DNA of 64,000 bases from contig JAHWKK010000015.1 in the NCBI GenBank assembly GCA_019347945.1, positions 26,283 to 90,282 of the forward strand, in the 5' to 3' direction. Positions 9,437-18,438 of the stretch are shown here, in pieces. The translations under genes were made by a program, and so were the position numbers. Under the pieces are notes generated by a model that saw nothing but the letters and a program-made list of their open reading frames with translations, did no database searches and was not told the origin of the DNA. The number at the start of each line of letters is the position of its first letter. Within the stretch, counting starts at the first letter, position 1. This DNA is from Acidobacteriota bacterium (GTDB lineage: Bacteria; Acidobacteriota; Thermoanaerobaculia; Gp7-AA8; JAHWKK01).

Positions 9437-10732
9437 TCAGAAACTCTGCAGAAACTCCTCGTTGGAATCGAATTTCTGCAGCTTTTCGAGCAGCATTCTC
9501 ATCGCGTTGAGGGGGTCGGTGCCCGCCAGTGCCCGGCGCAGCTGGTGGATCTTCGGGAGAACCGACGAATCGAGCAGCTTTTCTTCCTTGCGAGTACCGC
9601 TTTGCGGGATGTTCATGGCGGGGAAGATCCGGCGCTCGAACAGGCCCCGCTCGAGAACGATCTCGGTGTTGCCCGTCCCTTTGAATTCCTGGAAGATGAC
9701 CTCATCCATCCGGGAGCCGGTGTCGACCAGAGCGGTCGCGACGATCGTCAGCGAGCCCCAGTTCTCGGCATTTCGAGCCGCGCCGAAGAACCGTCGGGGC
9801 TTCTCCATGGTTCGGGCATCGATTCCTCCCGACATGATCCGGCCGCTTCCCTTCTGTTGATTGTTGTAGGCACGAGACATCCTGGTGATCGAGTCGCAGA
9901 GGATGACGACGTCTTCTTTGAGCTCCACGAGCCGCCGCGCTCGTTCGAGAACGACCTCGGCGATCGTGATGTGATTCTCCGCCGTCTCGTCCGAGCTGGA
10001 CGCAATTACGTCCCCCTGCACGGAGCGACGCATGTCGGTGACTTCCTCGGGGCGCTCGTCCACGAGAAGGACGAGAACGATCACTTCGGGATGATTCGTT
10101 TCGATACCGTGCGCGATGTCTTTCAGAAGCGTCGTCTTTCCGGCTTTCGGGGGAGCGACGACCAGGCAGCGCTGACCCTTGCCGATCGGAACGAGAAGGT
10201 CGAGCACACGTGTGGTGAGGCGCTGCGATTCGGTCTCGAGCTTGAACTGCTCGGTGGGATCGATCGAGATCAGATCGGCAAACGGATGTCTTTGCTCCTG
10301 ATAGTCCTCGATGGAACGCCCTTCGATCTTCTCGACATCGTCGAGAACCAGCCCGCGGGTCGTCTGGTTGGCAATTCCTTCGATCAGAATGCCGTCGTCG
10401 AGGCGCAGCTTGTCGATGATCGAGCGGGGAACCTGCGGATCGGCTGGTTGGGGGACGTAGTTGTTGAGAGTGTCGAGAAGAATGCTCTGCCCGTTCGGTT
10501 TTGTCCAGAGGACCCCCTGGACGCGTTCGGGCTCGCCGGTGATCTGCAGCGGTTGCTGCTGAGCCGTGGAAGGGGCTCGCCCCTTCCGCTTTCGCCTGGG
10601 ACGTTTCCGTCGGCGTTGCGCGTCGTTCATCTGAGCGTCATCGGGCCTGGCAGAACCGTCGGACTCGGCGGAGCTACCGCCTCGCCGTCTGCGGCGGCGG
10701 CGCCTGCGGGGTGGATTGTCTTCAGTCGTCAT
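9437..10732 (-). CDS. rho: Transcription termination factor Rho
   Basis: Hexameric RNA-dependent ATPase helicase that ends transcription. 431 residues from the ATG at 10732 (AAGGA upstream). The cold-shock-like RNA-binding domain covers about 60-150, and the RecA-type ATPase has Walker A in APPKAGKTTLL, VDERPEEVTDM and the DSITRMSRAYN loop. The N-terminus is unusual: instead of the helical Rho_N segment there is a short basic tail with nine consecutive Arg residues (NPPRRRRRRRRRGG) and a second basic cluster (RRRKRPRRKRKGR). Arg-rich insertions are known in Rho from several phyla and are thought to add RNA contacts. A run of seven T follows the stop on the minus strand, but without a strong stem. 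Confidence 0.96.
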   Translation of the reverse strand: MTTEDNPPRRRRRRRRRGGSSAESDGSARPDDAQMNDAQRRRKRPRRKRKGRAPSTAQQQPLQITGEPERVQGVLWTKPNGQSILLDTLNNYVPQPADPQVPRSIIDKLRLDDGILIEGIANQTTRGLVLDDVEKIEGRSIEDYQEQRHPFADLISIDPTEQFKLETESQRLTTRVLDLLVPIGKGQRCLVVAPPKAGKTTLLKDIAHGIETNHPEVIVLVLLVDERPEEVTDMRRSVQGDVIASSSDETAENHITIAEVVLERARRLVELKEDVVILCDSITRMSRAYNNQQKGSGRIMSGGIDARTMEKPRRFFGAARNAENWGSLTIVATALVDTGSRMDEVIFQEFKGTGNTEIVLERGLFERRIFPAMNIPQSGTRKEEKLLDSSVLPKIHQLRRALAGTDPLNAMRMLLEKLQKFDSNEEFLQSF

Positions 10733-10936
10733 GCAGGGAATCCTTTCGGAAACCAGTCTCGCTCGAAAAGAGCGATCGTGAATTGCCACGATCCGTCACG
10801 CGGAGGTTCTCGACGCGTGGCGTCTCCCGGGCCTCGAAGAGCTCACCGGGTCGCGGCGTCGCTAGTATAGTCTGCCAAAATCGAATTGCAAGGGCAGAAC
10901 TGGTGTGTAAGAATCGTTCTGCTGCGGCAACCGATC

Positions 10937-13738
10937 ATGGCTCGCCAAATTCTCGTCATCGAATACGAACCCCGCTACATTCAGCGAGCCGAGGATGCCC
11001 TGGTTGCCACCGACATTACGTCTCACGTCGCCAGGTCGGGCGATGAAGCGGGCAGGCTCATGGCGAGCAACCGCTACGACCTCGTCGTACTCTCGACGAT
11101 CATACCGAGATTCAGTACTGCCGATCTCGTCAAGTCGGTCAGACAGAACCTCGGACCGTCCGTTCCTATTCTCTTCACCATCAGTGGGTACAGCGGATCC
11201 GACCCGAAGACGGACGCGCAGAAGCTCGGTGGGCAGGGCCTGCTGCTCAAGCCCTATACTGTCGACGACTTCTCCCGCAAGCTCAAAGAGATGCTCCCCG
11301 ACTCCTCGGCTGAGGAAGCGCCGTTCGAGACCGCACCCACGGTTCAGATGTCTTCCGAGGAGCTGTTTGGTGATCTGGTCGACCGGCCCACGCTGAGCAA
11401 GGAACCGGACCCCTCAGCGCTGACCGAAAAGGTCCGCAAGGTCTCAGTCGAAGACGTCGACAAACTTCTGGAGGATACGCTCGCCGGAGTGCGAATCCCG
11501 ACGCTGAGAAAGCGTGCCCCCGCGGCCGAGCCTCCCAAAGAGTCTCCCGCTCCGGCTCCGGCCGATGACGTCGACAAACTTCTCGAAGACACTCTGTCGG
11601 GCCTCGAGGGTCGGAAGAAGAAGGGGCCGCCGGAATCGCCGGCTCCGTCTCGGCAGACCGGTCCGGAGCACGACCTCCCTCCGTTTCCCGAAGCCACTGC
11701 GGAGCCAGCGAGCTCGGGAGAAGCCGGAGGCCCCGTTTCGTCAGATCCGAACCAGTTCGGCCAGTACAAACTGATCGAGAAAATTGCCACCGGAGGTATG
11801 GCGGAAGTCTGGAAGGCGCGGATGCACGGTCTGGAGGGCTTCGAAAAGATCGTTGCGATCAAAAAAATCCTTCCCCATCTCTCGGACAACGAGGAATTCA
11901 TCGAGATGTTCGTCGATGAAGCCAAGCTCGCAGCTCAGCTGAACCACAACAACATCATCCACATTTACGATCTGGGCAAGCTCGAGGAATCGTGGTTCAT
12001 CGCGATGGAGTACATCGACGGCTACGACCTGAAGAGCATTCTGAAAATGGCGCGCGAGCGCGTACACCCGCTGCCGGTTCCACTTGCACTTTTCGTTGCG
12101 TCGAAGATCTGCTGGGCTCTCGATTACGCTCATCGGAAGAAGGGCTTCGACAACGAAAAACTCGGGCTCGTTCATCGCGACGTCTCCCCTCAGAACGTTC
12201 TGATCTCGTCGGAAGGCGACATCAAGTTGTGTGATTTCGGGATCGCGAAGGCGGCGACCAAGGCCTCCCACACTCAGGCGGGAGTCCTCAAGGGAAAGCT
12301 GCAGTACATGTCGCCGGAGCAGGCGTGGGGCCGTCAGATCGACCATCGGTCCGATCTTTTTGCGACGGCTGTCGTGCTTTTCGAAATGCTCGCCGGGCGG
12401 AAGCTCTTTCAGGGCGACAGCGACATCTCGGTACTCGATCAGGTTCGTGAAGCTCAGGTTCCGGCTCCTTCGATGTACGAGGAGGATGTCACTCCGGAAA
12501 TCGACGAGATCGTCCTCAAGGGGCTTGAAAAGGATCCGGAGGCCCGGTACCAGACGGCGGGGGAGATGGCGAGGGCCATCGATCAACAACTATTCAACTT
12601 CAAACCGGCCCCCACCAACCTCGATCTCGCAGCGTGGATCGACGGGCTCGAGCGATCCGCCAGGGTTCCGACCGAAGAGCGCCCATTGCCGCTCCAGCCG
12701 GTCGAGACAAGATCCTCGGCTGAATCCGAGAGCTCCGAGCCGCGTGAAATCGTTACGCCGGCTTCGCTGATCACGCCGGCGCCCGAAAAGGTCGTGACCG
12801 AGGCCGCAGCCGAGCCGGAAGAGGTCGTGATCATCGATGAGCCTCCGCGGAAAAGAAGCGCGGTGCCGTGGATCGCGGCCATCCTCCTGATCGGGCTCGC
12901 CGGTGCGGTGGGAGCCTGGTACGTGATGGCCCCCTCGCGCGATGCAGGCGAACAGGCGCCGGCCTCCGAGATCGCCGACCGCGGCGATGTCCCCGCGCCG
13001 GTCGGTATCGTGCAGCCCACCGAAACGGCCGGAACGATTGCCCTGACCGGGGAAGGTCTCGAAGAGGAAGAGCTCGTCCCCGACGAGCAGGAGCTGGAGC
13101 CGGAGCTCGACGCTGCGGATCTGGCGAGGATCGATCAGGAGGTGAGGGATCGGCTCGCGGCGGACCGGCGAGACGCTGAAGAGCGACAGAGACGACAGAG
13201 GGAGCAACTCGACCGGGAACGGGAGGCAGCAGCGCGCGCTTCCGAGCCTCCCCGGCGGACGGCACAACCAGATCGGCCGACCCCGACTGCGACTCCTCCC
13301 GCGACCACGACCCGCTCCACGCCGCTTCCCGAGGAAGGAGTGCCGGTGAGCACGTCTCCGGAAGAGCCCCGTACGGTGGAGCCCGATCCGCCTCCCCCGA
13401 CGACGCGGGCCGAAGAGGCGACCCTCGAGGTCAGGACCGGCGACTTCGTTCCTCCCGGAACCCCGGGTCTCGTCGAGCCCGAGCTTCTCAGTCTGGGGAG
13501 AAAAGATTATCCGGCGCTTGCGAAGAGGCTTCGGGTCGAGGGAATCGTGATCGTTCGCGCGCTGGTCGCTGAGACTGGTGAAGTGCTCGAGGCCGAAGTG
13601 CTGCGAGGCATCAGCCCCAATGTCGGCCTGAACGAGGCAGCCGAAACGATGGTGCGGACGGGAAGGTTCCGTCCCGCAACCAAGGACGGCGTGAAGGTGC
13701 GGGCCTACAAGACGGTGACCGTACCCTTCAGACTCTGA
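10937..13738 (+). CDS. Pseudo-receiver / Ser-Thr kinase / TonB C-terminal domain fusion
   Basis: 933 residues from the ATG at 10937; no clear Shine-Dalgarno. Domain order: receiver-like fold (1-120) in which the phospho-acceptor Asp is Ser (YDLVVLSTIIP) and the acidic pair is EYE, although the switch Lys (LLKPY) remains; two copies of DVDKLLEDTL (about 173 and 211) in a Pro-rich linker; Hanks-type kinase (about 274-545) with GTGG-like glycine loop (IATGGMAEVW), VAIKK lysine, HRDVSPQN catalytic loop and CDFG; one membrane helix (about 644-662); an acidic, coiled-coil-prone and Pro-rich periplasmic stretch; and a TonB-type C-terminal domain (about 840-932) ending in YKTVTVPFRL. The kinase would be cytoplasmic and the TonB domain periplasmic. 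The Ser replacing Lys in the catalytic loop is seen in many active kinases of myxobacterial type. The combination suggests coupling of kinase signalling to an outer-membrane receptor or envelope state; its partner is unknown. Confidence 0.88.
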   Translation: MARQILVIEYEPRYIQRAEDALVATDITSHVARSGDEAGRLMASNRYDLVVLSTIIPRFSTADLVKSVRQNLGPSVPILFTISGYSGSDPKTDAQKLGGQGLLLKPYTVDDFSRKLKEMLPDSSAEEAPFETAPTVQMSSEELFGDLVDRPTLSKEPDPSALTEKVRKVSVEDVDKLLEDTLAGVRIPTLRKRAPAAEPPKESPAPAPADDVDKLLEDTLSGLEGRKKKGPPESPAPSRQTGPEHDLPPFPEATAEPASSGEAGGPVSSDPNQFGQYKLIEKIATGGMAEVWKARMHGLEGFEKIVAIKKILPHLSDNEEFIEMFVDEAKLAAQLNHNNIIHIYDLGKLEESWFIAMEYIDGYDLKSILKMARERVHPLPVPLALFVASKICWALDYAHRKKGFDNEKLGLVHRDVSPQNVLISSEGDIKLCDFGIAKAATKASHTQAGVLKGKLQYMSPEQAWGRQIDHRSDLFATAVVLFEMLAGRKLFQGDSDISVLDQVREAQVPAPSMYEEDVTPEIDEIVLKGLEKDPEARYQTAGEMARAIDQQLFNFKPAPTNLDLAAWIDGLERSARVPTEERPLPLQPVETRSSAESESSEPREIVTPASLITPAPEKVVTEAAAEPEEVVIIDEPPRKRSAVPWIAAILLIGLAGAVGAWYVMAPSRDAGEQAPASEIADRGDVPAPVGIVQPTETAGTIALTGEGLEEEELVPDEQELEPELDAADLARIDQEVRDRLAADRRDAEERQRRQREQLDREREAAARASEPPRRTAQPDRPTPTATPPATTTRSTPLPEEGVPVSTSPEEPRTVEPDPPPPTTRAEEATLEVRTGDFVPPGTPGLVEPELLSLGRKDYPALAKRLRVEGIVIVRALVAETGEVLEAEVLRGISPNVGLNEAAETMVRTGRFRPATKDGVKVRAYKTVTVPFRL

Positions 13739-13827
13739 CTCTGAGGTCAGGGCCGAATATGCCGGGCCGTCGGTCGCGTTTGAGCCGACAGCGTGCGGAT
13801 GGCGGCGATCCGCGCGGGGTCCTGAGT

Positions 13828-13866
13828 TATACTTCGACGCTCGGAGCCCGACGGCTCCTCAGGAGA
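13828..13866 (+). promoter_or_regulatory. -10 box and 5'-UTR hairpin ahead of the small coiled-coil gene
   Basis: TATACT (13828-13833) is a near-consensus -10. About ten bases later a six-base perfect stem with four-base loop (GGAGCC 13843-13848, GGCTCC 13853-13858) ends just before the AGGAGAGG Shine-Dalgarno at 13861. The hairpin's position could stabilise the leader or modulate translation. No -35 match was found. Confidence 0.45.
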
Positions 13867-13872
13867 GGTCAA

Positions 13873-14103
13873 ATGCCAATTTTGAGCGATCAGCAGCGCG
13901 AGTTCTACGAGAACACGCTGAGGGTGACCCGGGATGAGATTGAAGAGCTCAAAGAGCAGATCGAGGAAGAGCTGTCGAAGGTCAAGGAACGGATCGCGGA
14001 GCTGCAGACTGCCATCGCGGCCTCGCGGCAGATGTACGAAGCGGCCTGCAACCGGCTCGGGATTCCGGTCGACCTCGACGAGGACGAAAGATCCGAGGGC
14101 TGA
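13873..14103 (+). CDS. Small coiled-coil protein of unknown function
   Basis: 76 residues; ATG at 13873 has AGGAGAGG at ideal distance. The whole chain is a Glu/Lys/Gln-rich helix with heptad-like spacing (RDEIEELKEQIEEELSKVKE), then a short tail with one Cys and an acidic end. No signal peptide or membrane segment. I do not recognise the family. It lies between the kinase fusion and relA/spoT with its own promoter-like sequence. Confidence 0.72.
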   Translation: MPILSDQQREFYENTLRVTRDEIEELKEQIEEELSKVKERIAELQTAIAASRQMYEAACNRLGIPVDLDEDERSEG

Positions 14104-14179
14104 GCGCGTCCTGCCGAGGGCATTCGGGACGGGCGGAATCATGTTCTGATTCAACCGATGCTGGTCGGATCGGTATGAC

Positions 14180-16354
14180 ATGATTCGGTTCGAAGACATT
14201 CTCGAAAAGGTCGAAGCGTACAAACCCGACTTCGATGAGGAGTTTCTGCAGAAGGCCTACGTTTACTCAGCCTTCGCTCACAAGGGGCAGACCAGACGTT
14301 CGGGTGAGCCGTATCTGATCCATCCGCTGAATGTGGCCTACATCCTCGCCGAGATGCGGCTCGACGAGGTGTCGATTGCGGTCGGGCTGCTCCACGATGT
14401 GCTCGAGGACACGCTGACGACCAAGGAGGAGCTCGCCGCGTTGTTCGGCGAAGAGGTCGCTGAGCTCGTCGACGGTGTCACCAAGATCTCCCGCTATGCC
14501 TACGTGTCGAAGGAGGAGCAGCAGGCCGAGACCTTTCGAAAGATGATCCTCGCGATGATCTCGGATTTGCGAGTGATTCTCATCAAGCTCGCCGACCGGC
14601 TCCACAACATGCGAACGCTCGATCATCTCCCGGAGGAGAGGCGGGTGAAGATCGCGCAGGAGACCATGGAGATCTACGCTCCAATCGCAAATCGTCTCGG
14701 CATGGGGATCGTGAAGTCGGAGCTCGAAGACACGGCGTTCCGTTACCTTTCACCGCGGGAGTACCACGAGATCGAGCAGGCGGTGAAGGAAAAAATGAGG
14801 GTCGGCAGCGATCTTGTGGACTCTCGAAAGGAAGAGCTCCAGCGACGACTTTCCGAGGCGGGAATCGATGTCGAGGTGACGGGCCGGCTGAAGACGAACA
14901 TCTCGATCCATCAGAAGCTCGTGCGCCAGGGGATCTCGATCGCACAGCTTTACGACTATCTCGCGTTCCGGGTCACGACCCCATCGGTGGCCGACTGCTA
15001 CGCAGCCCTCGGGGTTGTTCACCAGCGATGGCGACCCGTCCCCGGACGGATCAAAGACTACATCGCGATGCCGAAGCCCAATTTCTACCAGTCGCTCCAC
15101 ACGACCGTGGTCGGCCAGGGGGGAACACCGTTCGAGGTCCAGATTCGTACGAGAGAGATGGATCTGATTGCGGAGCAGGGGGTCGCGGCTCACTGGAAGT
15201 ACAAAGAGGGGCGGATCGGCTCGGACGGAGCAGATACGAGTTTTCTGTGGCTTCGGCAGCTGGTCGAGTGGCAGAGCGACGTCAAGGATCCCCGGACCTT
15301 CCTCAACTCCCTCAAAATCGACCTCTATCCTGACGAGGTCTACACGTTCAGTCCCCGGGGCGATGTCTTCGCGTTTCCGCGGGGGGCCACCGTCCTCGAC
15401 TTCGCCTATCGCATCCACACCGACGTCGGGCATCAGTGCGTGGGTGTCCGGGTGAACGGACGTCTCGTTCCGATCAAAACAGCACTCCAGAACGGGGACA
15501 TCGTCGAGATCATTACCGGACCCCACCAGAAGCCGAGCCGCGAGTGGTTGAATCTGGTCGTCACGGCGAGGGCAAGGCACAAGATCCGGCACTGGCTCAA
15601 CACCGAGCAGAAGAAGCACTCCGTCGAGCTGGGACGGAAGCTGCTGGACAAGGAGGCGCGCAGGCACAAGGTGCAGCTGAAAAAGGTGATCGCCGCGGGG
15701 CAGCTGGACGAGCTCGCGAAGCGCCAGGGATCAGGGAAGGGAGAAGACCTGCTCGCTGATGTCGGCTACGGAAAGGTGAGTGCCCGCTCGGTGCTCGAAT
15801 CACTCGCGCCGGAGCGGATGAAGGAACCTCCGCAGGACGACGGGGTGATCCAGCAAGCCGTCAGAAAGCTCTTTCCGTTCGGCTCTGCTGCCATCAAGGT
15901 TCGAGGCGCGGACGACATCATGACGTACCTCGCGAAATGCTGCAGCCCGCTGCCCGGCGAGCCGATCGTCGGATACGTGACCCGAGGCCGCGGTGTGGCG
16001 GTCCATGGGGTGAATTGTCCGAATGTGGAGAACCTGCTTTTCAACCCGGATCGGGAGATCAAGGTGGAATGGGGAGGGGAAGCCTCGCGAACCCGGTTCG
16101 CTGTCGATCTCGAATGCCTGCTGGAGGACCGCCCCGGTGCGCTGGCCCAGGCGCTGGCCGCGCTGGGCGATCTGCAGGTTCATCTGCTGCAGGTCGACGC
16201 GAGGACTGGTGAGGGGAGAGGGAGAATCGATCTGAGTGTCGAGATCGGGGACATCCGGCAGCTCGACCGCCTGACCCGCTCGATCCAGTCGATCGACGGA
16301 ATCGTGACGGTCAGGCGGAAGTACAATCTCCGGCCCGCAATGGCGGCGGAGTAG
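14180..16354 (+). CDS. rsh: Bifunctional (p)ppGpp synthetase/hydrolase (RelA/SpoT, Rsh)
   Basis: 724 residues, the normal length for a long Rsh protein. The N-terminal HD hydrolase domain is intact: FAHKGQTRRSGEPYLIHP, then LLHDVLEDT and ADRLHNMRTL. The synthetase domain has the GRLKTNISIHQK segment (the usual YSIY loop is changed to ISIH), YDYLAFRV with the catalytic Asp, MPKPNFYQSLHTTV and the EVQIRT glutamate, so both activities look possible. A TGS domain (about 385-450) and a C-terminal ACT domain (about 640-720) follow, as expected for regulation by the ribosome and amino-acid status. No Shine-Dalgarno is obvious before the ATG. It converges with rpmB, three bases between stops. Confidence 0.95.
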   Translation: MIRFEDILEKVEAYKPDFDEEFLQKAYVYSAFAHKGQTRRSGEPYLIHPLNVAYILAEMRLDEVSIAVGLLHDVLEDTLTTKEELAALFGEEVAELVDGVTKISRYAYVSKEEQQAETFRKMILAMISDLRVILIKLADRLHNMRTLDHLPEERRVKIAQETMEIYAPIANRLGMGIVKSELEDTAFRYLSPREYHEIEQAVKEKMRVGSDLVDSRKEELQRRLSEAGIDVEVTGRLKTNISIHQKLVRQGISIAQLYDYLAFRVTTPSVADCYAALGVVHQRWRPVPGRIKDYIAMPKPNFYQSLHTTVVGQGGTPFEVQIRTREMDLIAEQGVAAHWKYKEGRIGSDGADTSFLWLRQLVEWQSDVKDPRTFLNSLKIDLYPDEVYTFSPRGDVFAFPRGATVLDFAYRIHTDVGHQCVGVRVNGRLVPIKTALQNGDIVEIITGPHQKPSREWLNLVVTARARHKIRHWLNTEQKKHSVELGRKLLDKEARRHKVQLKKVIAAGQLDELAKRQGSGKGEDLLADVGYGKVSARSVLESLAPERMKEPPQDDGVIQQAVRKLFPFGSAAIKVRGADDIMTYLAKCCSPLPGEPIVGYVTRGRGVAVHGVNCPNVENLLFNPDREIKVEWGGEASRTRFAVDLECLLEDRPGALAQALAALGDLQVHLLQVDARTGEGRGRIDLSVEIGDIRQLDRLTRSIQSIDGIVTVRRKYNLRPAMAAE

Positions 16355-16357
16355 AGG

Positions 16358-16552
16358 TCAGCGGGCGGCTTTGGCGACTTTTCCGGAGCGGATACAGCGC
16401 GTACAGACACGAATCCTTCGAACCGTGCCGTCGACCACGGCGCGCACCCTCTGCAGGTTGGGGAGCCACCGACGCTTGGTCACGTTGTTCGCGTGACTGA
16501 CGTTGTTTCCGGAAACTGGTTTTTTGCCGCAGACTTCGCACATTCTTGCCAT
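16358..16552 (-). CDS. rpmB: 50S ribosomal protein L28
   Basis: 64 residues matching bacterial L28, with the Cys-containing (zinc-type) form: CEVCGKKP at the N-terminus and CTRC near the C-terminus. [17 protein letters not shown] is the family hallmark. The ATG at 16552 has AAGGA about seven bases upstream. It is a single gene converging on relA/spoT. Confidence 0.97.
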   Translation of the reverse strand: MARMCEVCGKKPVSGNNVSHANNVTKRRWLPNLQRVRAVVDGTVRRIRVCTRCIRSGKVAKAAR

Positions 16553-16653
16553 GAGATTCCTTCGTTATGCGGCCGCAGGATTGGGCGAGCTCGACGGCTG
16601 CTCCTCGGGCCGTGGCGTGTGAACATCGCGAGGTTTCAACTTATGCCCGGCTG

Positions 16654-16682
16654 TTGACACATGGCTGAAAAGAGTGTACTTT
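16654..16682 (+). promoter_or_regulatory. Sigma-70-type promoter of the pil operon
   Basis: TTGACA at 16654-16659, a perfect -35, is separated by 17 bases from TACTTT (16677-16682). The GTG start of pilM follows 61 bases downstream. The rest of the 190-base gap between rpmB and pilM shows nothing else. Confidence 0.6.
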
Positions 16683-16743
16683 CGCCTCGAGTTCTGCCAG
16701 TCCAGACTGTGCCACGAGAAGTGAGAGATGGATGGGGTGAAGG

Positions 16744-17799
16744 GTGTTCTTCTCAAAGAGCAAAAACCTGGTCGGTCTTGATATCGGGTCCTCGGCGATT
16801 AAGCTCGTCGAGCTGAAAGAGAAAAAGGCCGGAAATTTCCAGCTCGTCAAAATCGGGTTGGAATCGCTGTCTCCGGAGGCCATCGTCGACGGCTCCATCA
16901 TGGATTCCTCTCTGGTCGTCGAGACGATCTCCCGTCTGGCGAGCGAGCAGGGGGTAAAGAACCCGAATTTCGCCACCTCCCTGTCGGGTCATTCGGTGAT
17001 CATCAAGAAGATCACTCTTCCTGCGATGTCTCCGGAGGAGATGGACGAATCGATCCAATGGGAGGCGGAGCAGTACATCCCCTTCGACATCAATGACGTG
17101 AGTCTGGATTACGTCCCCCTCGATACCGGGATGGGCGACAACGCGGACGTCATCCTGGTCGCCGTGAAGAAGGACAAGATCGGCGATTACACGTCGGTGA
17201 TCAGCCAGGCGGGGAAAAACGCGGTTCACGTCGACGTCGACGCATTCGCCACGCAGAACTGCTACGAGTACAACTACGGGGGGACCGGGGCCGGCACCGT
17301 CGCCCTCGTCAACATCGGCGCTTCGGTGACCAATGTGAACGTCCTCGTCGGGGGGCAGTCGCAGTTCTGGAGGGACATCACCTTCGGGGGGAACCAGTAC
17401 ACCGACGCCATCCAGAGGGAGCTGAACCTTCCTTTCGAGTCGGCGGACGCTCTGAAGAGAGGTCAGCCGGCCGGTGAGTACACGATCGAGCAGGTGATTC
17501 CGGTGCTGAACTCGGTTTCCGAAGACTTTGCGGGCGAGCTTCGGAAGACCCTCGACTTTTTCACGGCAACCTCGGGCAACGCCGGAGTGGACGAAGTGAT
17601 GCTCTCCGGTGGCGGGGCCTCGGTACTGAACCTGGAGTCGATTCTTTCGGACAAGTTCGCCTTTCCGGTCCACACCCTGAATCCATTCCGGAGTATCCAG
17701 GTCAACGAGGGGGATTTCAATCCGGAGTGGCTGTCGGAGGTCGGGCCGAGTATGGCTGTCGCAGTGGGGCTGGCCTTGAGGAAGCTGGGTGACGCATGA
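16744..17799 (+). CDS. pilM: Type IV pilus assembly protein PilM
   Basis: Actin-like cytoplasmic ATPase-fold protein that binds the N-terminus of PilN and aligns the inner-membrane platform. 351 residues, typical length. The ATP-fold phosphate-1 motif VGLDIGSSAIKLVEL is at the N-terminus and LSGGGASVLNL gives the adenosine motif. The start is a GTG with a purine-rich site just upstream. It is the first gene of a five-gene pil cluster and overlaps pilN by four bases (ATGA). Confidence 0.96.
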   Translation: MFFSKSKNLVGLDIGSSAIKLVELKEKKAGNFQLVKIGLESLSPEAIVDGSIMDSSLVVETISRLASEQGVKNPNFATSLSGHSVIIKKITLPAMSPEEMDESIQWEAEQYIPFDINDVSLDYVPLDTGMGDNADVILVAVKKDKIGDYTSVISQAGKNAVHVDVDAFATQNCYEYNYGGTGAGTVALVNIGASVTNVNVLVGGQSQFWRDITFGGNQYTDAIQRELNLPFESADALKRGQPAGEYTIEQVIPVLNSVSEDFAGELRKTLDFFTATSGNAGVDEVMLSGGGASVLNLESILSDKFAFPVHTLNPFRSIQVNEGDFNPEWLSEVGPSMAVAVGLALRKLGDA

Positions 17800-18422
17800 T
17801 CAGGATCAATCTCGTCAGCGAGGGACGCGGTCCGCGGGGTGGCGGTGCAGCATCGGCCGTCGGCGGCGCGATGACCGAGGCCGCTCCGGGCGACCTCAAC
17901 AACAAGGTGCTCGTCGGCATCGCGCTGGTCGGGCTGATCCTCGCCGGCGCGTACTGGTTCCTCTTCTGGAGCCAGAGGAACCGCCTCGAGAACCAGGCCG
18001 TGGAGCTGCGGGCCGAAGCACAGGCTCTCGAGAAGATCATCCGGGAAGTCGAGCAGTTCAAGCAGAGAAAAGCGGACCTCGAGCTTCGGATCAATCTGAT
18101 CAATGACCTCAAGAAGAACCAGAAGATGCCGGTTCGAGTCATGGATCGTGTCAGCCAGAATCTTCCTGACCTGCTCTGGTTGACCAGCATGCGCGTAACC
18201 GGGACGCAGGTGGAAATCGAGGGGCAGGCGCTCAACACTGCTGCCGTTGCGGTGTTCGTCGAGAACATCAAAGGGGATCCTCTCTTCGCTGAACCGAACG
18301 TAAGGAGAATCTCGCGGCAGGGCAACACTGAGGTCTACCAGTTCCAGATGGGATTCACATTCTTTCTTCCGCAGCTTCCCGAAGAGGCGGAACAAGGAGA
18401 AATCGTGGAGCCGGCGGCGTGA
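17796..18422 (+). CDS. pilN: Type IV pilus assembly protein PilN
   Basis: 208 residues. The short cytoplasmic tail begins MIRINLV, the conserved PilM-binding peptide. A Gly/Ala-rich linker longer than usual is followed by one membrane helix (about 45-63) and a periplasmic coiled-coil plus ferredoxin-like fold, as in PilN/GspL-C proteins. Works with PilO and PilP in the alignment complex joining inner-membrane motor to the PilQ secretin. Confidence 0.92.
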   Translation: MIRINLVSEGRGPRGGGAASAVGGAMTEAAPGDLNNKVLVGIALVGLILAGAYWFLFWSQRNRLENQAVELRAEAQALEKIIREVEQFKQRKADLELRINLINDLKKNQKMPVRVMDRVSQNLPDLLWLTSMRVTGTQVEIEGQALNTAAVAVFVENIKGDPLFAEPNVRRISRQGNTEVYQFQMGFTFFLPQLPEEAEQGEIVEPAA

Positions 18423-18438
18423 CGGGAGGGGTTGAAAA

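Noticed and set aside
9386..10870. 494-codon open frame on the plus strand
   Set aside because: Fully antisense to rho; no recognisable domain.
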